From positions 6,935,491 through 6,999,490 of the forward strand of contig CM046845.1 in NCBI GenBank assembly GCA_025618425.1: 64,000 nt of DNA. The letters run 5' to 3'. How positions within the stretch are numbered: the first letter of the stretch is position 1; the number at the start of each line of letters is the position of its first letter. The DNA comes from Heliocidaris tuberculata (taxonomy: Eukaryota; Echinodermata; Echinoidea; Camarodonta; Echinometridae). This document shows positions 36,601 to 48,507 of the stretch, piece by piece. The notes under the pieces were generated by a model. That model did not search any database. It saw nothing but the letters and a program-made list of their open reading frames with translations, and had not been told where the DNA came from. Both the position numbers and the translations under genes were made by a program.

Positions 36601-37640
36601 TTTCTGCAGCAAAGGAGCTAGTGGAGATGTGACAAAGCAATCTACAAGAACATAGTTTTTGTAATGTCATAAGAAAGTCACTAGTTTGAGTGGGGCACTT
36701 ACATGCAGACGTATATGTATGCCGAGGAGGGGGAGGCTGGAGGCTGCAGTACCCCCCCCCCCCCCCTCCAACAAGAAGAAGAACAAAAGAAATTGACAAT
36801 ACTAATATTCAGGCAACAATCACCTCATATTTTGGAAGTGAGGTGTCAGAATATGTCATTTCTAAACCTATCTATTGAATTTTTTAATGATATTGTTGCC
36901 ATAAGAAAGTGTCATTATTCAATCACAACACTGAGAAACTGGAAAGTTGATAGTCGGGCAAGAGACATCAGCCCCCCCCCCCCCCCCCTTGGCAAAAATG
37001 AGCTTGTACATGTACACCCATGCTGGGCCATCACAGAGTTCATATTTGTGTACTACCTTGGCGTAGGTTATGTACCCTTGAATTTGAAAGCTACATGTAG
37101 TGCAAGTAGGCCTACCAAACAGACAATCCCACATGAGTAAAGGCTTTACAAATTGCCTTACCACATGCTTTGAATGAATCATCAATCAATATGCTTTATT
37201 ACAATGTAGAAATGTACACAATGGCTGCATTACGGGTGCATGCCTGGAATAATTCTCCTATAAAACAGTTATGAAACAATACTGAATATGAAAATACATC
37301 ATACTGAATAACCAATGAAGACAAGATATATTTCTGTTCAGGGTTTTTCTTCATTACTTTAAAAGCTTCTACAAGCATCTCTAAAACATGACAATAATGA
37401 TAAGTCTGAACTGCATTAAGCAAACAAGCTTTATAAAGTAACCCATGCCATGTTTTATGTCATTGCCATTTTTTTAGTACAATCAAGAGCCAGAGAGATG
37501 AATAAAAAATGTGAGGAGAATAAAAATATTGAATTTCCGACTAACGCAAAACTCTCTTACAATGAAACAATCTGTACTCCACTTTAACAAAATACCCATT
37601 CTTTTCCCCATCTCCTATATTTCTGTCTTTTTGCAGTTAT
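33601..37640. other. Non-coding, direct repeat and poly-C runs
   Basis: A roughly 60-bp block with TATATTCCTTTTTGTTTA at about 34205-34262 recurs at about 34450-34505, with a (TTGAAA)n run near 34283-34305 between them. Poly-C runs at 33762, 35040, 36752 and 36972. No gene seen. Confidence 0.5.
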
Positions 37641-38450
37641 TCCTTGACATTTTTGTTACTTCTACAATCCTTCTCCATCTTCTTCTCCTTCTCACCCTTT
37701 CCTTCCTTTTCTCCTTCTTCTTCCTTTTCCTTCTCTTCTTCCACTTCTCTCTTATAACTTTTTCTTCTCCCCATCCCCCCTCTTTCTTCTTCTCATTCTC
37801 CCTTTCTCTTCTTCTTCTCCTCTGCCTCATTGTCCTTCTCCTTCTCCCCTCCCCTTCCATCTTCTTCCTCCTCTTTTTTGCATCTTCTTCCTTTTTTTCT
37901 TAGAACTTATTCCTTTCCTCCTCCTACTCTTCTTTTCCTCTCTTCCTTCTCCTTTTATCTTCCTTCTACTTTTCTTCACTCTCCTTCTCCTTCTTCTTCT
38001 TCACCTCATTATCTTTCATCTAGGTTTTCCTCTTCCAATTTTTATTCCCCATAGAATGAATTCTTCATCCTCAACTTGTTCCACTATTTATCTCTTTTTT
38101 GCATTTATATTATCTCTGTTCAGTATTTCCTCCCTTTCTCTTCTTCATCTTCATCTTCTTCTGTTTTCTTCATATTCTCTTTCCGTCTCTCTCTTCTTCT
38201 TCTTCTTTCTCTCTTTCATTGAGATTCATATGACATTAGATGAGTAAATCGCATTCAATGTCCTTCCTTCAACCCTCAACACTCATTATCATAAGATCCA
38301 TCTTATTCAAGCAAATTATCCTCCTCCTCCTCCTCCTCCTCCCTCCTCCTCCTTCTTCTTGTTCTTCATCTTCTCCTCTTCTTCCTCCTCCTCCTTCCTC
38401 CTCCTCCTCCTCCTTCTTCTCCATCTTTTTTTTTCCTTGATTCTTCTTAT
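37641..38450. repeat. ~800-bp polypyrimidine tract (CTT/CTC-rich on plus strand)
   Basis: Almost continuous C and T on the plus strand, broken by short mixed segments near 38050 and 38228-38320. Its long open frames on both strands are compositional. Potential triplex-forming mirror-like DNA. Confidence 0.8.
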
Positions 38451-39140
38451 ACTACTTTCTTATATACATGTACATGTACCCCATTATCTTCTACTTGGTA
38501 TTCTTTATTATCTCCTCTTTTTTCTACATTTCTTCATCTTCTTCTTTCACCCAGTCTTTAGGATTCTATTGACCATTCATGAGTCAGAGTGTGTTACCTT
38601 TAGTTCTTCCTTCAACCCACATCATCATTCATGATCTGAAGATCCTTCCAGTTCCAGACTTTTAAATATTCTTCCTCTTCCCCCTCCTCCTTCATTTCCT
38701 CCTGTTCTTCTGTTCATCTACTTCATTCCCTCTTTCTTTGAGATCCCATAGACCTTTTTATGAGACTTGCAGTTGTACCTTTAATGTTCTTCCTTCAAAC
38801 CACATCAATATTCAAGATCCAATGATCGTTCTAGGCTTTTTAACATGCTTCCTCCTCCTTCTTATTCTCCACCTTCTTCTTCTTCTTTATTCCCTCTTTC
38901 TGTGGCGTCCCACTGACCTTTAATGATTGCATTAACACATGTATGTTCTTCTTTCAACTGATATCAGCATTCATGATCAATAAAACCTTCCAAACTTTGA
39001 CATTCTTCTCCTCCTCCCCTCCTTCTTCTTCTTCTTCGTTCCCTCTTTCTTTGGGGTCCTACTGACCTTTTTATGAGTGCATTACCTTTAATGTTCTTCC
39101 TTCAACCCACATCAACATTCATGATCCAAAGATCCTTCCA
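38228..39140. repeat. Satellite of ~150-180-bp units, each carrying a polypyrimidine block
   Basis: A unit with TTATGAGTGCATTACCTTTA, CTTCCTTCAACCCACATCA and ATTCATGATCCAAAGATCC followed by a (CTC/CTT)n stretch recurs. The anchor CTTCCTTCAA (or one-base variant) starts at 38263, 38606, 38789, 38947 and 39096; the first interval is about double length. Confidence 0.75.
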
Positions 39141-40022
39141 GGCCAGGATATCCTTTTGTAATAATAGAGTGAAGAGCAAACCATGGTTCATACAGGGAAA
39201 ATACACATTTCCCTTGTTCGTACAAACAGCTATGTATAGCAATTTCAGCAGTTTGATGAACAAAACAGAGATTGTATATATCGTAAAGCTCAATTTTTCT
39301 GAATTGTATTTCACTGTTGAAGAACTTGGGAACAGTGCAAAAAATATTTTTTGTCTACAGGAGCTATTTTTGCATTTGGTGTTCAAAAGAGCCAATTTCT
39401 CACTGCAGTTTTTATGTCTTTTAATGTTTTTTGTTTTTTTTACCACAGCTCTTTTTCAGTTTACCACAGCTCTTTTGGAGATTTTTTTTTTTTTTTTTTT
39501 TTGCTGCTCGGTAATTCAACTGGGTCTTCGTAAATCTAGCAAAATTTACAAAAAAGTTAGAACAATGTAATGTTTTGTTTGCCTACATACAGCAGTGCAA
39601 TTACAATTTGCAGCAGCTTGCTGTACATAAATATGATTAAAATGATATGAACCTTGATGTATGTGTACCTCATGCATTCTCATTTTTCCCCCTCAATGTA
39701 CACAATGTACACTGCACAATAATGCTTTTCCAATCATCACTTTAGCTCTTTAGAAACAAAATTATGATCTTCGTACAAAAATAGTTCACATTGTTCAAAA
39801 GCGAAAATGAAAATGAAAGATCTGCTGGGCATGTTCTATTTTGAGTCATAATGAACTGAAGGCCAATACACCAATGCGTGCAAGAATATATTAACTTTTA
39901 GATTTACTATTCGTTATTTGAGAAGCAATCTATCACACATGAGGCAATGAACAGACCTCTTCACAAAGTTATTCAAATTTATGGATGTTTCTTTCTTGGG
40001 GACCTAGTAATGAGGTATTCCA
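39141..40022. other. No gene seen
   Basis: T-rich with a poly-T at about 39482-39502 and a short direct repeat TTTACCACAGCTCTTTT (about 39439 and 39461). The two opposing ORFs here have no recognisable content. Confidence 0.5.
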
Positions 40023-40619
40023 TTAAAGGGATACTTTGGTGGGCCTGCATGGGCGATTTCCGATGAGAGAGGAAAATATACTCGGAGCTTCGTGTCACTT
40101 TCAATACAAGGACTTCCATCACACGTGCTAAAACATGTGATTCATATTGGATCACCTCTGAGATAGTTCGGCGAAGACTGGCTTGTGTTTTAAATTTCGC
40201 GCGATGAAAAAGTAATCAAACATATGGAAAAGTAATTACAGAGCCAGCTCTCTGGTAGAGCCTGGGGGTAGTTACGTAATCGTGGCGACAACGCGTCGCG
40301 GCAGGGCAGTGCAGAAGCGATGGCTAGAATAATCAACCAGAAGTAAACCGTGTTTTGTATTTGGAAATATTTCAGCATTACTCTAAACTTGTTTGGGTGA
40401 ACGAGGTTACGACCAGTTACAAGACTAAGGGCCTCGGACCCGTTAAACCCGAAGTATTCACCTAGCTCCAGTTCGGTCAACTTCGTGCCGTCCGATCATT
40501 TATGACATTAGTCCGAAGGCCTCGCACAACGGGTGTGCTATGTGTGCAAGTAAACGAGCCTTTTGCAAATTCCGCACAATTTCATTTCCCCGTGAGTTCT
40601 CATCAGAGTGGCCCTTTAA
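40023..40619. mobile_element. TTAA-flanked element, GC-richer interior
   Basis: TTAA-AGGGATACTTTGG at left and, inverted, AGGGCCACTCTGATG before TTAA at right. The interior is CpG-richer than its surroundings (for example GTGGCGACAACGCGTCGCGG). A 96-codon minus-strand frame (40480-40190) is open but unrecognised. Confidence 0.5.
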
Positions 40620-41228
40620 CCTGTTATTAATGAATGAACTACAATACTTGGAATCCGGTATGTATATGTTACTTGTTGCTATGTCTGACAGGCCTCTGAC
40701 AAGCTTTCAGGTTGTCAAGAACAACCTTTGTTTTAAAAGTATACATGAACTTTGAATATATCTGTGAACAGGTCTATTCACATAACTGAACAAGAGGGCC
40801 TACATGTTTATCGCCACTATTTTAACTACATAAACTTTCAACAAGTCAAACGGCAAGAGTTGTCTCATTTGCACCCCTCAATCTGCGCTATAGGACGAAT
40901 ATCACCTACTGTAAATGTATTGACTGTTCTTGCTAGGCTTGGTACCAATTGGAAGAACTGGACTGGCCAAGCCTCGAACAGGTCCAGCAATAGTCCAGAA
41001 TCTGTATACATGTGCATGTATCGGCAGTAAAGGATCATCATGGGAGATTTGCCATTTAAGCCTTCAATCCATTTATAGTGATCAAAAGCTGAGGCATACA
41101 TAGCATACATGTAGGCATACAACGCAGGCCTACGTCACGTATGTCCGCGACTCTATTTTCCTGCTTGGCACTATTTCGATTGTTGTTGTTGTTTAATATC
41201 ATCATGTGTTCAAATATGGATGTTAAGA

Positions 41229-42331
41229 TTAAAGGGCAATCCAACCTTGGTAATAAGATGATTTGTGTGAAAGCAGAAAAATAAGAAAAACAGGATGGTG
41301 AAAGTTTGAAAGAAATCGGACAAGGACTAAGAAAGTTATGGATGTTTGAAAAATGAGATCACTACATCTATGCGAATGTCAAATTGGCAATTCGGTGAGT
41401 CAATTGTGACATTTTTGTGGACAACTCTCCCATTTGTCGTACACAAAAATATCATTAATTTGCGGTTTTCTTCGAGGCGCTTTTACCCTCGGGGCTGTAC
41501 TCAAAATATATTGGAGATAGCATATTGTTATAGGTCTTCATGAACGAAAAGATCCTACTGGGTAATGCATTTTGAAAAAAAGTGACATTTTAGTCATTTT
41601 GTGTGTTAGAGGGAATGGGGGAGTTGTCCACAGCTACATCACAGTGACATTACCTATTCGGTCAATTTGAAATTCCCATAAGCATAGTGATTACAACTTT
41701 CAAAAATTCATAACTTTCTTATTGCTTGTCCGATTTTGTTCAAACTTTCACCAATCTACTTCTCTGATTTTTCCTCTTTCTTTCAAAGCAACTTGCTATT
41801 AAAGGTCATGTAAAGTTTTGGTAAGCCCTCAAAAACTGTTCGTCAGAATTCTTCAATTTTTGTTGATAAATAGCAAGATACTAGCAATACTAAGACACTG
41901 TGAAGATTTCGCCTCCTAAAGTTTATTATTAAACAAATAAGAGGCAAAAACTAATTTATGTGCCGGGACAGGCACGTAAAATCCCAACAAAGGCAGCATG
42001 TACTATACACTGTACACAACGTGTAAAACCAATAATGAGTACATGTAGCTACACACAGTGCACACACGCTGTCTCTATGCGAAGCCCCAAGATTGCTGTG
42101 CGGGGAGCTGTCGGGGTGGAAGGGTCCTAGCATAATGGCAGTGATCAAGCATTCCTGACAGATATTTACACTGAAATTCACCAGAAATCATAGATGGAAT
42201 ACCAAATGATCTCTTACAGACATCTTTTGATACAAGGAGAACAAAATGAGACTATATTTAACATGTTTCTGTTCAATTCCCTTTTTGCTACCAATACTGT
42301 AAATAAGCTTTAAGGTTGGATTTTCCTTTAA
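41229..42331. mobile_element. TTAA-flanked fold-back MITE, interrupted
   Basis: TTAA-AGGGCAATCCAACCTT at left and the inverse of AGGAAAATCCAACCTT before TTAA at right. Arms pair internally (GGTGAAAGTTTGAA, ATCGGACAAG, AAGAAAGTTATG, TGTGGACAACTC). The right arm is broken at about 41798 and resumes at 42285. Confidence 0.65.
41799..42290. mobile_element. Possible nested insertion (~490 bp)
   Basis: Breaks the right arm of the 41229-42331 element; TTGCTA occurs on both sides (41793-41798 and 42285-42290) as a possible target duplication. No ends or ORF recognised, so origin unknown. Confidence 0.4.
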
Positions 42332-42559
42332 ATACACCTTTTCTTTTTTTCTAATTATTATCATTTTAATGGACCTGTTGTTTATGCTCTTCATAAATTA
42401 TGGATATAAGTATTTTTTCCTCTCTCTTGACTGTTCATACATTGTACAATGTACATATAATACATATATTTTGATGACGTCAATCAACTAGTCCAGTGAG
42501 TTGCGGCAACCCTGACACAAACACCTAAACACCGCAATCCGCTGTAATTAGCAAAAAAC

Positions 42560-43300
42560 TCTGTTTTAAAAAAATCCTTAAAGTTCAGTTCCGTTTGGAA
42601 ATGGTAGCACAAATCAAGATGCTTGATAATAAATAAATCAAGTCCTTCATTCTTGCCATGTCATGTATCATAACTATTACATGGATTATCAAAAAGATCA
42701 AACTTTAGAATGTTTTTCAAAAATATGAATTATTTATTCATTTTTTTTTGTTACATTGATAATTTCCTCTATAACTTTTAAAAGCCCAATTTCAGTATTA
42801 CTTAGATACTTCATCACATGCATTACCCACTTGTTACAATATTGATATGCATCATACATACAGATATCAGCAAAAGCAGGGTGAATTTCTAATTATATGA
42901 CAAATATTTTCTTATAACCAAATCTCCTCTATAATAAGCAAAAACCATGTCTTGAAATTCGATACATATTCAATATCGTGAGAAGTATTACAATGCATGG
43001 CGACGTATGAGTCTTGCTCTTTTAGGTATGCTAAGTCATATGACGATAGATTACCCAGACTTTCAAAATCTGAAGTATTTGTAAAATATGAATAATTTAT
43101 TCATCAATAATACTAGAGTCTATTACATGGATTATTTTCCTCCTATAACTAATTGAAGCTTAATTTTAGTATGATATGGATACTAAATATACATGTATTA
43201 TGTGCTTGTTACAAAACTGATTTGTATCCTTCGTACACTTTGAAAAAAAAAAAAAAAAAAGCCAAAAACTGTGAATTTCTCATTATGGAGGTAAGCCTTT
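42560..43300. repeat. Ancient direct duplication (~200-bp blocks)
   Basis: Block at about 42715-42890 and block at about 43080-43290 share, in order, AATATGAATnATTTATTCAT, TACAT(T)GGAT..TTTCCTC..TATAACT, GATAC..CTTGTTACAA and GTGAATTTCT. Spacing is about 365 bp. Confidence 0.5.
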
Positions 43301-45419
43301 ACATTGCGGGTAGTAGCTCAGTGTGGGTGCTTCCATCTTCATTTCCATATCAAAAGGGCAAATTATTCAAAATGTCCGGACAAACTATTCTAAATGTCCG
43401 CACGCAGGAAATGTCTATTCATACCAGTAAGCGTATGTATGTGACATATACAGTGTAATATAGGATCACAATACTGTCTCCTGCATTACATGTATAATAT
43501 GCATATTTGTAGTATTTATGTATGTAGACAGTAGGACTATAAGTTATCTCTTTAAAAATATTATGCAGTCAGGCCTACATGTATGGAAATTAGTAAAATT
43601 ACACTGGCAAAAATACAATTTGCAGGAATATAATTTACACAAACTATGAATGTCCTCATTTGGTGGGCTTGAATAAACCTATTTCTGTACTAATGCATTC
43701 ACAGTTATGGATGCTTCTTTGCTAAGTGCCTGTTTCATTCGCCTCTTATACGGGCTATAAAAAGGTAAGTGTGGAGCAGCCCTGGTTATTCATTTCAAAA
43801 ATCAATTTTTGTCTCGTCGGAAAAATCTTTGCTGGCTTTTGCAGCTGTATAAATTTCTTTTCTTTCCAGAAAACAAGAATATAACCTGAGTCTTTGAATA
43901 AATATTGCATACCACGCAGACAAACTAGAATATTCCAACTCAACTGAAAAACTGTCATGTAGAACGGTCCTAGGAACGATGTTCATCTTCAAAAGTTCTA
44001 AGCAGATTGTCAGTCGTTAATTAAAAATTCAAAAAGAAGATTAACTACATACATGTAAGTACCAACCATCGCTCTGAATATCACAAAATACATGTATTTA
44101 GCAGATAGTCATCTAAAAGTATTCATATTTCATTGTGAGTTTGATTTTGCTCAAGTACATGTGTATTCCATTATTCCTCCAGCTTCTGTCTACACTACAT
44201 ATTCGAAGTTTCGAACTGACCATACACTGTACATAAATGTATAAATGAATTCTTCAACACATCATTTCCGGGATAAGGGGATACAGCTCACAAGTGCTTT
44301 ACAGATACATACAGTATTCAAGAGAAAAATTAATGAAAAGTTGAATTGTCTCAATTCTTTTTCATCGGATCTTAACAGAACCACCTTCTTCATCTTCTCC
44401 CGCTCTTTGTGTAGTAGATCAGCAGCATCTTGCTGCCTGTTCATGGGTACATTACATACATGTACGTACATGTAATACACGTTTATCCTTGTTCAGTTGT
44501 GCCTGTACATGTACATACAAAGTCCTGGCATAGCAATGCACACTTTGTATGGATTTGGAGAATGAGGTACAGGTTATGATTGCATTTTACCAACTTTCTT
44601 TTTCAACAGTAATTCACACATTAACTGCACTTTGTACACAATTCATTTTTAAGTACAGTATGGCTTCTGCGTGTACCCTGAACTCAACTTCGATGCAGGA
44701 TTAGTAGAAAGATGGCTAGGCATTTATAATTATCAATTAATATAAAGTCCCTTGGAGAGAACTCTACATGTAGGTCCCCTGATTAATTACTAACATATAT
44801 CAGACCTGTAAAACATGATACTATGTTTGCTTAATTTATATCAAAGGAATGGTCTTGCTGTTATGAAACAGGACAGGAATAGGACAGCATTTTCACCTGT
44901 AACAATCTTCACGTTTGAAGGACGCAGGACTGCCAGAAGAAGAAGATATCAATCTGGTTTAGCTTTTAATGCTTATAAATGAAAGTTTATCAAATTAACT
45001 ATGAAGAACATTGGGGAGTGTGGAAATGAATAGATCTCTAGAGTAATGAATAAACTTAAGTAAAAGCAACGACACAGATACAAAGAAAAAATGACAATGA
45101 TTCATTGTATCAGTGACAGTTCATGACGCTTTGGCATTATTTGTGTTCAAATAATGTAGCACAATTAATGCCACAGCAACATGTTAAGCCCAAAGTAAAG
45201 ACAATTTCTGAAATAGATCTAGATTACAACTTGGACTGAACTAAATTAATTTTGATTTACACTGACGACAGATGATGTCATTTTAACAAAACTGAAACGA
45301 AGATCATTCTTGACTGGTGTCGTTTGTGATGATACATGACTCAAACATATACGAGGTTTGTACTCGCACATGTACAAGGTTATCCTAGGGATACATAAGG
45401 AAGATCCTGAACGCAGGCA
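43301..45419. other. No gene seen
   Basis: AT-rich; one perfect 18-bp palindrome TACATGTACGTACATGTA at 44457-44474. No exon recognised. Confidence 0.5.
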
Positions 45420-45644
45420 CTACGCCTCTGTATTCAGTTCCAAGTTCTTCTTCCTTTTCAAGATGGCTGGATCGTTTCCTGGTGCAGGTGATTCATAATC
45501 ATACTTACATGTAATGGGTTCATTTTTCCAGCACCTATCCAAAGCTACTTCAAAACTGTGCACACTTGGGGCAGTAATGGTGTCGTTGTGAAGATTATTC
45601 CATTGTTTACGTATTTGTACTTCCATGATAAAACTCATACACAA
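45420..45644 (-). pseudogene. Fossil 3' end of a non-LTR retrotransposon (CR1/L2-like reverse transcriptase C-terminus)
   Basis: The frame reads IRKQWNNLHNDTITAPSVHS then FEVALDRCWKNEP..YDYESPAP and ends LELNTEA-stop. This follows the typical tail of CR1/L2-type ORF2 proteins (WNSLP..VV.APSV..FK..LD..W....YDYE). Only this last ~60-residue part is readable; upstream the frame is lost, so it is a 5'-truncated, decayed copy. It reads on the same strand as ataxin-1, probably inside its 5' intron. Confidence 0.65.
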
Positions 45645-45997
45645 AATAGCTCGACTGGGGCGACTTCCAACAATATGAAAGCGTATGTTTTAAACTCGTC
45701 TGAGAGTTTCAAAGGAGCAAGATATCCAGCTACCACTATCCAGAAATAAAAAAGCCTGATAATTTCACTTGAAGACTTGATTAAAGTGACAGAGATCAAA
45801 TTGAAAAACAATAAGATCTACTAGTATTTGATCATCCTGCAGTGTAAAAAGCAAGTTTCTTCCTGAATTTTGTTGATCATTCTGGCAGTTACATGTACCT
45901 ATGCAAATAATTAGAAATTGACTGCTGCCAAATCGTAAGTGACACAGCCCCACACACAAATTACATGTATATGGCAATGGATTATAAAGCTACGTAC

Positions 45998-46070
45998 CTC
46001 GCAAATACGTGCGCCATGCGACGCGTTCAATAGGCCAATTTTCTGCTGTGATTGAGCAACACGAATATCA
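45998..46070 (-). other. Candidate 73-nt upstream non-coding exon
   Basis: On the minus strand a pyrimidine tract ends in AAACCTCAG|TGATATTC and a 73-nt GC-richer segment (with GAACGCGTCGCATGGCGCAC) runs to a strong donor GCGAG|GTACGT. It lies upstream of, and on the same strand as, the ataxin-1 start exon, whose own acceptor at 31210 requires such a partner. Ownership is inferred only. Confidence 0.35.
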
Positions 46071-46901
46071 CTGAGGTTTGCAAAAAAAAGAATGAGTAAT
46101 TTCACTTTATTTCTGTAATATTTGCACTATTTGGAAATCAGGGTGCAATTCACATCAGTCAGTTTTAGAATCAAGATTTATATTCATCTATTACATGTGC
46201 GTAGCTTTGGGACCCTTTCATTTTGTCGAACAAAATTTGACACGGCCATCAATATCAACATCAAAATATTTTTAATTGACAATCGTTAGCACCAAGTTTC
46301 TCAACGATATAACTACAGATTATGTACAACCAAGGTAGATAAAAGAAATTCGCACAAACCACTAAAATTAAAAAAAGTTTAGCCATTGAAAACAAAGTGT
46401 GTAGCTTTAGGTCCCCCATCATAACCAGTTATGAATAGTGTGCTTCAAAGTTCAAATTCAATCATACTCTTACTTAATTTCACTGAAATTTTCAACGAGC
46501 AAGGCTAAGCCTAAATCCTAAAGACGTAACATTACTTTAGATCTAATTAGCAGCATCATAAATGCAAAAACCATACTTAACCTCCATGCTGATGTATATC
46601 AACTACAACTTGCATGTGTGTTTGCAATACTGTATGAAAAAGGGACCTTGTCCTTGTTCTCGTTTTTCTACTTCCATGCACACAACCCATTGAAAAGCGC
46701 AGCATAATGATCCACCGTCCGTAGTAAAACCCTGCCACAATCATTCATTGACTACACACAAAACGTATTGCAGGCGAGTATACAAACGTAAAACGACCTT
46801 GGAAAGTTAAATGAATTCTCTGCACAGGGAAAAATCTAAGCCCTGATCTGCAAATAAAACTGATATCATGCACCTTTGATTAATACTTCTCCCATACTCA
46901 C

Positions 46902-47105
46902 TCATTTCCAGTGTTGTCAAGACAGAATTTCCGCTGGTTTTAGGGCCTGATTTGAGGGCTTCATTTCTGTCAGACGTCGTTCGTCGAGTTTCCCAGACTT
47001 CACAGATGACATGCCCTGAGAATGACCTCTAGTAATCCCTGGAGTAATTTGCATATTCATCACGATCGCGATACGGCAGCGAGCCAGGACATACTACCGT
47101 AGCGC
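46902..47105 (-). promoter_or_regulatory. Candidate first exon / promoter region of ataxin-1
   Basis: A locally CpG-richer patch in AT-rich DNA that ends, on the minus strand, at a near-perfect 5' splice site AATGA|GTGAGTATGG. It contains an octamer motif ATTTGCAT (plus strand 47047-47054) and ACGTC elements but no clear TATA box. It would suit the first exon and core promoter of the minus-strand gene, about 16 kb upstream of the coding start. It may equally be unrelated. Confidence 0.3.
47047..47054. promoter_or_regulatory. Octamer (POU/Oct) motif ATTTGCAT
   Basis: Exact octamer within the CpG-richer patch next to the candidate first exon. The motif is bound by POU-domain factors in animals; use at this place is not shown. 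Confidence 0.25.
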
Positions 47106-48320
47106 AGAAGAGGAAATTGAAATGGAGCCCCCAATGCTTTGCACTTAGAAATTGCTTTCCATACTCAGACCTTCTGTAAGCTGTACCTTTTCTCTTTAAA
47201 AATAGGTGAAATTTAAAAATATTTCATATAATTCATATAGATCTACCGCGTAATAGCAATTTTTAAATGAAAATGAAGCATTTATTTTGGAAGAAAAGAT
47301 GTGCACTATATTTGAAGAAAATAATTGGTGATGTTATACCAATTGTATGTTTATCATATATAATAATAATAATAAAAATAATAATATTCTGGATTTATAT
47401 AGCGCCTAATACATCTACGATGTCTCTAAGCGCTTTACAGACATATTATTACCCCGGTCATCGGATTCACGGAATGCCTGCTCACACATTGTGTGCACCT
47501 TCTCCACTCCCTGGGGAGCATTCCAGCCAGGCGCCTTTTACAGACGCTCACAATGCTGATCGAACCACAGTGACTTTCGCATCCTACCGGGTAACCAATT
47601 CACACCTGGGTGGAGAGAAGCAATGTAGATAAAAATGTCTTGCTTTTCATCCATGATTCTATTTTCAATGGACACTTACCTAATGATGAAAGGCAAATAG
47701 CTTGTGTGTTTCTCTTTATATACACCCCTAGACAATCATTTAAATCACCAAGGTTAACACCCCAGATAACTACCCCGAGTCGCTTTCCTTCACAGCATTA
47801 CGGTAGATCATAATAACTGCATGTGTGAACTCAAGTTATGATTCACATGTATTATGTAAACTATGATTTCATACCTGTTTACAAGTGCCTTTATTGTTGC
47901 TATCTTATCTAATCGTGTTAATTATATCTTATAATACCATATACTATATGTATTTTCTCATATTTCGAAGGGGGTCGATAGAAATAAAGTTCAAGTTCAA
48001 GTTCAAGTTCAAGTTCAAGTTCAAGTTCAGCTAAAGGGGAAACATCAAACATCCCAGATAACTTGCCCCTTTTAGAAAGGAAACTACCCCCTACGTGACC
48101 CAGCGCGTCCGTCCTGAGGCTTCTTGCATGGGCATTCGGGATTAAACAGTATGAGCATACGGCAAAATTTCTCCGGGGGGGGGGGGGGGGGTCGACTAAT
48201 ATCGTTTTCCCCAAATTTCTAAAGTTTGCAAGAGAGCAAAGCGAGTGAACAAAAATTGGACATCCTGTATTGTGAATAAAGTATACTTTGTCATCAAATG
48301 AACTGAATATCTTTCTTTAA
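47106..48320. other. Intergenic stretch with (TTCAAG)n and poly-G
   Basis: Apart from the SINE body this holds a hexanucleotide run of TTCAAG (about 47989-48029, seven near-perfect copies) and a 17-base poly-G at 48175-48191. No gene. Confidence 0.55.
47384..47640 (-). repeat. SINE body, copy A
   Basis: Contains TATATAGCGCCTAATAC, TCTCTAAGCGCTTTACAG, GGGAGCATTCCAGCCAGGCG and CACACCTGGGTGGAGAGAAG. Shares the CACCTGGGTGGAGA-type block and the 'TCTMTAWGCGCTT' block with 51052-51324 and 56248-56400. The tRNA head is missing. Confidence 0.6.
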
Positions 48321-48321
48321 A

Positions 48322-48507
48322 AAAAGTGAATTTTCACCATATTTTCACTCCAGCGGGAGTGACATCAGCGATCACTTATTCAGGAGTGAATATCGAGTGG
48401 CTATCGAGTGCTCTCTTAAAGGAAAAGAGTGGAGTTTCACTCTATTTTCACTCTATTTTCACTCCCCAGGGAGTGACGTCAGTGATCACCCTTTTTTTTA
48501 GAGAGAG
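48322..48507. repeat. Dispersed 'GTGACGTCAGTGATCAC' repeat, copy 1
   Basis: About 185 bp built from two direct modules of TTTTCACTCC..GGGAGTGACRTCAGYGATCAC separated by GAATATCGAGTGGCTATCGA. Highly similar to 57198-57389. Confidence 0.7.

Noticed and set aside
37511..38440. Several overlapping ORFs rich in Ser, Leu and Phe or Arg, Glu and Lys
   Set aside because: Products of the polypyrimidine tract on both strands.
40190..40480. 96-codon minus-strand ORF in CpG-richer DNA
   Set aside because: Lies wholly inside a TTAA-flanked inverted-repeat element and shows no domain; left as element sequence.
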